A program made the translations under genes and the position numbers. The notes under the pieces were generated by a model. It searched no databases and had not been told where the DNA came from. It saw nothing but the letters and a program-made list of their open reading frames with translations. From positions 1-64,000 of the forward strand of contig JADMKE010000043.1 of the NCBI GenBank assembly GCA_018780035.1: a stretch of DNA of 64,000 nucleotides. Reading direction: 5' to 3'. This document shows, piece by piece, positions 60,101 through 64,000 of this stretch. The stretch is from Candidatus Sericytochromatia bacterium (lineage in GTDB: Bacteria; Cyanobacteriota; Sericytochromatia; UBA7694). Positions within the stretch are counted from its first letter, which is position 1; each line of letters begins with the position of its first letter.

Positions 60101-61210
60101 TGCTAAGCGAATTTTGGAGCCTTCCAAAAATTTGACACCCACCACACCTGCTTCAACAGATGAACGACGGGCTTCTGGTGAGTGGGCAATCGCACTGTGA
60201 AAAGCAGTGGGAATGTCCAGGGGCAACATAAATCCATCTAAACGTACCTGGGCCTGACTGCCCGAACTCCCCTGAGCAATGATTTCAAGGGTATTGGCAC
60301 CTTGACGTAAAAGGCCCGCCACCTCCAAGGTTAAATCGGGCGTATTGGGTGTTAAAATACGCTGGTCTCGCACTCCCGCCAAAACATTTTGACCATTGAG
60401 CAGGACTTCCAAACCATTGACAGTCACCCCCGATTGGCCTGTGCGGGCAGTCAATAAGATTCTGCGGCGCAGATCTGCAGATTCATCCACTTGAAAATTC
60501 AAAGTTTGAGCCATTTGTGCGGCGTTAAAGGTCAATGTGGTGGTTGGGAGAAATGTTTTGCGAACAGCCGCATCGGCAGGGATAGCGATAGCTTCTCTTT
60601 GGCAGCGTTGAGTCAGATGATTGGCCTGTGCTGTGGCAAAGTGATTGCCCAGTTTCCAGGTGAGGTGATCGGTATTAAAAACCACAGCCACAGGACTGTT
60701 GGGATAAATAGCACTTCGCCCAACCGGAAAAATGACAGGCTGTCCCCGATCATGTTCTGAGCGTTTGGACGGTTTTCCATGATCCTTGCTATCTCTAGCA
60801 TGCGGATCTTTGTCCCGATGCTCACGCTCTTCTCTGGGATTGTGGAGATCTGCATCTCGCTTATCTTGGGAGTGGCTTTGTTTTGTTGAGTGTGTTTTGA
60901 AATCACCGTATCTAAAGTCGTCATGGGGCTCCCGTTCACGATGATGAGGTCGATTCTGATCAGCACTTAAAGCAGGGGTAAACTGATTTTTTTCACCCAC
61001 AGGCAAACGCATTTCTTTGGATGTTGAATTTTCAAAACTGAAATAGGCGGTGTATGTTCCCAATCGATTGGGCTGGACACAATCCAAGACAGGATAGAGA
61101 TCGGGTTTGGCCCGTTCAGGACGTTTGCCCAAAATACCGAAATCCAATGGATGAGAACTCAAAGAAGCATTGGGCAAGGTTTGGCAACTGCTTAAAACCA
61201 GAGGAATCAA
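57188..61210 (-). CDS. giant subtilase (S8) lipoprotein with C-terminal EAR/EPTP repeats; phase-variable start
   Basis: About 1340 residues from TTG 61210, but the natural start is ATG 61259, out of frame in this sequence because of the GATA tract. The protein has lipobox LVLSSC, a highly charged His/Arg/Asp-rich insert (about 85-165), a beta-rich region and then a subtilisin domain: AVLEHGFNRNHPDL (about 527; Glu where the catalytic Asp is expected), HGTQTLGVVGA (His about 554) and GGSSGAAPVVAG (Ser about 819). The last ~350 residues comprise about seven EAR/EPTP-type repeats (DWEHF/DWEAF, HYLAVANF, SVIYRWNG, QFEPFQNI), a propeller known from LGI1 and rare in bacteria. It is probably a surface protease or adhesin, co-transcribed with an NHL lipoprotein gene. 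Confidence 0.85.
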   Translation of the reverse strand: MIPLVLSSCQTLPNASLSSHPLDFGILGKRPERAKPDLYPVLDCVQPNRLGTYTAYFSFENSTSKEMRLPVGEKNQFTPALSADQNRPHHREREPHDDFRYGDFKTHSTKQSHSQDKRDADLHNPREEREHRDKDPHARDSKDHGKPSKRSEHDRGQPVIFPVGRSAIYPNSPVAVVFNTDHLTWKLGNHFATAQANHLTQRCQREAIAIPADAAVRKTFLPTTTLTFNAAQMAQTLNFQVDESADLRRRILLTARTGQSGVTVNGLEVLLNGQNVLAGVRDQRILTPNTPDLTLEVAGLLRQGANTLEIIAQGSSGSQAQVRLDGFMLPLDIPTAFHSAIAHSPEARRSSVEAGVVGVKFLEGSKIRLAGDSLQGLHDESELSLRMLQAALGSRITGVYPTMPGTPAEHEQSEQYLQTTQGREVPNQSLFYRMTFAPNQDVWEVVDRLKVLPFVEEAFPVFIPASPYQPKEMDPALNGEYKDPQKRLWLENTRILSHTSASSSIQPGAWDITRGSPQIKIAVLEHGFNRNHPDLQNIEYEQNVELDPGYKDFRHGTQTLGVVGATADSPNGEGVAGVAHGSKTIHIHFFNNDAPGNPSLCKGGTQPYPRCDKIIDSLELALKKGARVILLEITGEDKDNPGTIEHVSPETRVRINHLSWDLTVKNTYGFNPVIVIPSGNRACEAYKDIEPEKTFKKACYLKFPKGKDVREGFFDEVVYRTVWAVDQFGTRYPEYYYKEKITRNGPMMDTGSIIVGGLNIAGTSRTPSQKIIDGILEPGFHYGKQGNFITDGHGIDVSAPAEKIWTTAESGGYANYGGSSGAAPVVAGVAALMLSQDPTLTPLWVRHVLSQTAQDSKLIAGEDMPGLVNAYEAVKQVSPPLPSPSPSGGFSKLSVSESAPTNGPGNVSVWITREGRGIQVNSSQLLGIGITNQDLTGLQISIDNNPMPIRSFAQNYVTFGIPANLSPGVKNVLLTLAGNSISLEEAIEVLALPPLQEVQSLTTHAALGSASFAIDNQRYLAFANYYNGTSHSITSDIYRWQNSQFMPFQALPSLGAYDVEPFQIGNDSYLALINNYDGASGNHLLDSQIYKWNGTQFERFQNFSTEGATDAEHFVINGEHYLAVTHFWNRGPDLTSVIYKWNGSQFVQYQSIPTTGGFRWKAFQIGNESFLALASYAAYYGGNANTTSHIFKWNGAHFVNFQAIPTVNAYDWEAFSIDNQHYLAVANFGANIANQTGTSVIYRWSGTQFEPFQNITTSKATDWEYFEVNGVSHLIVASYEQASRIYRWEGSDFQLYRTLLSDGNIHWEFMTVGAQEYLLAVSNYYGSEGYNTPSKVYKFE

Positions 61211-61215
61211 AAGCA

Positions 61216-61239
61216 GATAGATAGATAGATAGATAGATA
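61216..61239. repeat. (GATA)6 tetranucleotide tract in the subtilase signal-peptide region
   Basis: Six perfect GATA units (TATC on the coding strand). A Shine-Dalgarno AGAGGG and ATG at 61259 lie upstream on the minus strand. With six units the ATG frame reads out of the lipoprotein frame. With five or eight units it encodes M-R-N-N-K-R, a hydrophobic core and LVLSSC, a complete lipoprotein signal. This is the layout of a slipped-strand contingency locus. Confidence 0.9.
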
Positions 61240-61357
61240 GAACGTTTATTATTTCTCATTCAAAATGCCCTCTGGATTACAATTCTGTGCAAGCAGCAAT
61301 GCAAAAATGATAATTCATCGATACAAAAAAGTCAAAATTATTTTTAAACCCGCCGCC

Positions 61358-61387
61358 TTTACAGCCACAGCCTCACAATGCTTGAAT
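61358..61387 (+). promoter_or_regulatory. promoter of the second TPR-glycosyltransferase gene, shared element copy
   Basis: TTTACA at 61358-61363 and TTGAAT at 61382-61387 with an 18-base spacer, the same layout as at 54221-54250. It lies 38 bases before ATG 61425. The rest of 61261-61424 holds nothing else recognised apart from the divergent subtilase ribosome-binding site. Confidence 0.5.
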
Positions 61388-61424
61388 GAGAGCAGTTTCC
61401 AACAAGGATGACCGCCCCCCACCC

Positions 61425-63554
61425 ATGTCTCTTTCCTCACAATTGGCACTCGCCCAAACCCACCACGCCCAGGGAGATCTGGCTCAGGCCCTGGCGCTTT
61501 ACCAGTTTTTGCTACAGACCGAACCAGAGGCCCGGCAGCTTCCCCAACTTTGGTGGGGCTTGGCGCTCTTGGCCTGGCAAGCGGGAGAAGGGCGGCGGGC
61601 CGAGGGCTTTTTTCAGCAGGCTTGGCAATACGCGGCCCCGAGCTTACCACTGCCCACAGCCAGCGAATTTGGGGCCTTTCCCAGAGATTACCAGCAGCTG
61701 GTGCTGAGCTTTGTCTTGGCCCTGATCGCCGCCTGGCAGGCCAGCGCCGCCCGTGCTTTGGCCCATCAATTGGCTCAGAGACTCTGCAGCTACCCACCCA
61801 CCCACGCTGAACAGAGCTGCATTCTGGCCTCGCTTCTGCATGCGCTGGGCGAACACGCCCAAGCCCTACAAACCTGCCGCCAATCACTTGAGATCAGCCC
61901 TTCAGCTCAGGCCTGGTTTGTGCTGGCGCAATTGCGCTTTTCGCTCGGCGATGCCAGCGGGGGCAGCGAGGCCTGTCGCTTGGCCCTCGATCTCGATCCC
62001 TTGCACAGCGAGGCCCGCACCCTCTTGGCCCATGCCTTGCTCGAAAGCCACCAATTGGAAGCCGCCCTGGACCAGTATGAGACCGTGCTGGCCCAAAAGC
62101 CCGACTTTGCAGCACTGCACTTTCATTTGGGCAGGATGTACCAATCGCTGGGCGCATTGCCCGAGGCGCAAAGACATTACCACCGCGCCACAGAACAAGC
62201 CCCCAACCTACTCTGGGAGCTGCAGTCCCGTTTGTGTTATGCGCCCCTGCCCGCATCCCAAGCGGCGCTTCAGAAGAGCTTAGCGGGCCTGGAAAGCAGT
62301 CTGAATCAGCCCCAGGTCGCGATTGAATTGGCCCCACTGCAAGCCCAATTGGCCCAGACCAATCTCGACACCCTCTTTGATCTCAATTACCTCTGTGAAG
62401 ATCCCCTGCCGCTCAAACGGCGCTTTGGGCAATTGTTTGAACATGAGGCAGGTCCCGCAGCCCACTCAAATCCTGCTTTAACCCCCGCTGAACCTGCGCA
62501 CCCACTCACAATGGGGGTCTTGATCAGCCCCAAACACGAAGGGGTCTTTGCCTTTGTCAGCGGGCAGCTCTTGGCCCAATTGGATCCCGCTGAAATTGAA
62601 GTCACACTGCTGATCTGGCCCTCCTCAGAGGCGGTTTGCGCCCAGCTTTTGCCCAGTTTGCCCCGGCAGGTGCTCAGTGCCGACTGGGCCCAGAGCGTGG
62701 CAAGCGTAAAAGCCAAGCGCTTTGACCTGGTCTATTTTTGGGAGGTGGGCACCGACCCGCTCAATTATTTTTTGCCGTATTTCCGCCTGGGTAAAATCCA
62801 GTGGACCTCCTGGGGCAGTGGGGGCAGCAGTGGCCATCCCCAGATCGACGCCTTTCTCTCGACCCAGGACCTCGAAGGGCCCCAGCCAGAAAGCCGCTAC
62901 AGCGAAAAGCTCTACCAAATGCAAGCGCTGCCCCTGTGGTACGAGCCTCGGCATTTGCCCGCATCCAATCTGAGCCGAAGCCAACTCGGCCTGCCTGAAG
63001 ACGCCGTTTTGGCGCTCTGCCCCCACAATTTGCTCAAATTGCACCCCCATTTTGACGCCATTTTGGCCGAGATCTGCAGGCAGAGCCCCGACTTAAAGCT
63101 GGTCTTGGTCCAAAGCCGCAACCCAGTCTGGAACCGGCAAATAGAAACCCGCCTGAAACAAAACATCGCCCCCGAGCAACTGCTCTTTTTGCAGCGCCTG
63201 CCCGCCCCCGACTTTTTGGCGCTTTTGCAAGTGGGGGATTTTGCCCTCGATCCCTGGCCCTATGGCGCGGGCAAACTGGCCTTTGAAATGTTGGGGCTGG
63301 GCCTGCCCCTTTTAACCCGGCCCAGTAAAATGCTCAAAGGCCGCATCCCCACAGCCATTTACCAGGCCTTGGAAATGCCTGAACTGCTGGCCAGCTCTGA
63401 GCAAGACTATCTGGATAAGGCCCATCGTTTGGCCAGAGATCGCAGCTATCGCGAAGCACTCAAAGCAACACTCCAAGAGCGGCGCAGCCGTCTTTTTGCC
63501 AATCAAGCAGCAGTGGTTGAATTGACCCAGGTGCTCAAGCAGATGGCGCAGTAG
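61425..63554 (+). CDS. TPR-glycosyltransferase of the OGT/SPINDLY type (GT41-like), second copy
   Basis: About 709 residues. N-terminal TPR repeats (about 1-280), then the OGT-like region: HPLTMGVLISPKHEGVFAFV, IQWTSWGSGGSSGHPQIDAFLSTQDL followed by ESRYSEKLYQM, LALCPHNLLKLHPHFDAILAEI, VGDFALDPWPYGAGKLAFEMLGLGLPLLT and a helical tail. This copy preserves more OGT-type sequence than the one at 48482. ATG 61425 is preferred; 61386 would put the start inside the predicted promoter. The AAGGA at 61403 is rather far upstream, so the start is not certain. Confidence 0.82.
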   Translation: MSLSSQLALAQTHHAQGDLAQALALYQFLLQTEPEARQLPQLWWGLALLAWQAGEGRRAEGFFQQAWQYAAPSLPLPTASEFGAFPRDYQQLVLSFVLALIAAWQASAARALAHQLAQRLCSYPPTHAEQSCILASLLHALGEHAQALQTCRQSLEISPSAQAWFVLAQLRFSLGDASGGSEACRLALDLDPLHSEARTLLAHALLESHQLEAALDQYETVLAQKPDFAALHFHLGRMYQSLGALPEAQRHYHRATEQAPNLLWELQSRLCYAPLPASQAALQKSLAGLESSLNQPQVAIELAPLQAQLAQTNLDTLFDLNYLCEDPLPLKRRFGQLFEHEAGPAAHSNPALTPAEPAHPLTMGVLISPKHEGVFAFVSGQLLAQLDPAEIEVTLLIWPSSEAVCAQLLPSLPRQVLSADWAQSVASVKAKRFDLVYFWEVGTDPLNYFLPYFRLGKIQWTSWGSGGSSGHPQIDAFLSTQDLEGPQPESRYSEKLYQMQALPLWYEPRHLPASNLSRSQLGLPEDAVLALCPHNLLKLHPHFDAILAEICRQSPDLKLVLVQSRNPVWNRQIETRLKQNIAPEQLLFLQRLPAPDFLALLQVGDFALDPWPYGAGKLAFEMLGLGLPLLTRPSKMLKGRIPTAIYQALEMPELLASSEQDYLDKAHRLARDRSYREALKATLQERRSRLFANQAAVVELTQVLKQMAQ

Positions 63555-63557
63555 GGC

Positions 63558-64000
63558 TTATTCGCCAGCGGGCAATTGGGTGTCGTTGCCGCTCTCGGTG
63601 CTGCTGCAGGTGCGGTTGTCGTAAGGGGGCACGCGGTTGGTTTGTGAGGCCTTTTTTAAACGCTCAAATTCGGCTTGGTAAAATTGGGCCACTTTGGGTG
63701 AGCGAATCAGCAGGGTGTTTTCGTTGTTGTTGTTTTCGGCATTTTTGGAAAAATTATACGAGCCCGTGATCACCAATTGGTCGTCGATAATAATCACTTT
63801 GCTGTGCAAAAGGGCCTGGTTGCCATCGATCATGACCGGGATGTTTTTGGTCAAGAGCTGTTGGTAGACTGAATACTGGCTGATCATGCAGCCATCAAAA
63901 ATGCCTTCGACTTTCACACCTGCGCGGTGTTTGTCGATCAACATTTTCTGAATATCTTCATCGGTGATCGAAAAAGCCATAAAGCGAATGCGTTTGCGCG
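63558..64000 (-). CDS. phospholipase D-like protein, 5' part beyond window
   Basis: The C-terminal ~147 residues of a PLD-superfamily protein, continuing past the window end (open frame to 64000, with KRIRFMAFSITDEDIQ typical of the strand before the second HKD domain). The catalytic motif is LLHSKVIIIDDQLVITGSYN (HxK...D), followed by a SKNAENNNNEN segment. PLD-like proteins are phosphodiesterases for lipids or nucleic acids. The C-terminal tail is polar. It is three bases from the convergent TPR-glycosyltransferase stop. Confidence 0.85.
   Translation of the reverse strand, partial: RKRIRFMAFSITDEDIQKMLIDKHRAGVKVEGIFDGCMISQYSVYQQLLTKNIPVMIDGNQALLHSKVIIIDDQLVITGSYNFSKNAENNNNENTLLIRSPKVAQFYQAEFERLKKASQTNRVPPYDNRTCSSTESGNDTQLPAGE

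Overview
The window reads as a chromosome segment of a diderm bacterium with a compact genome and roughly balanced base composition (somewhat above 50% GC, with AT-rich patches). Evidence for an outer membrane: an S-layer-homology (SLH) protein with a beta-barrel-like C-terminus, a small outer-membrane-type protein and many lipoproteins. A FliI ATPase suggests motility. The SLH-barrel protein, a VKOR-DsbA fusion, SpoIID and an EpsC-type serine acetyltransferase would fit a non-photosynthetic relative of Cyanobacteria (Sericytochromatia, Blackallbacteria or similar). This placement is an inference; no 16S or marker protein set is present here.

Layout. 0-12 kb: housekeeping and signalling genes (cmk, a PcrA/UvrD helicase, a 7TM sensor kinase, cysE, fliI with a TPR protein, cmoB, a coiled-coil hypothetical). 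11.9-18.3 kb: a 42-residue Cys-rich metallothionein-like gene and an ECF sigma factor with a Cys-rich tail, then a tight six-gene oxidative operon: AurF-like diiron oxygenase, 2Fe-2S ferredoxin, Rieske oxygenase, membrane fatty acid hydroxylase/sterol desaturase, left-handed beta-helix acyltransferase and a GH3-family acyl-adenylate/amide synthetase. 18.3-32.6 kb: envelope and redox genes (deiminase lipoprotein, outer-membrane protein, sugar epimerase, SLH-barrel protein, DUF366, a protein with eight copies of an apparently undescribed repeat, SpoIID, cytochrome c lipoprotein, RCK-flanked K+ channel, VKOR-DsbA). 32.8-37.6 kb: tRNA-Lys, rho, small membrane genes, a transglycosylase-like protein and an rRNA methyltransferase.

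37.7-51.6 kb: a second oxidative operon (Rieske, GNAT-like acyltransferase, ferritin-like diiron protein), an AT-rich island of NHL lipoproteins with an interrupted gene, an AbiE-type toxin-antitoxin pair, a third Rieske oxygenase divergent from an Mpo1-like/thioesterase/TPR-glycosyltransferase operon. 51.6-64 kb: two mosaic NHL lipoproteins, an aldo/keto reductase, an alpha/beta hydrolase, a giant subtilase lipoprotein with EAR/EPTP repeats, a second TPR-GT41 protein and a truncated phospholipase D gene.

Three Rieske oxygenases, two unrelated diiron proteins, a membrane hydroxylase, an Mpo1-like dioxygenase, acyltransferases, a thioesterase and a GH3 ligase lie within 36 kb. This suggests an uncharacterised oxidative pathway for lipids or secondary metabolites. 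The most striking single locus is the subtilase gene. A (GATA)6 tetranucleotide tract sits inside its signal-peptide coding region. With the good ATG start the gene is out of frame at six units but would encode a textbook lipoprotein signal at five or eight. This is the hallmark of phase variation.
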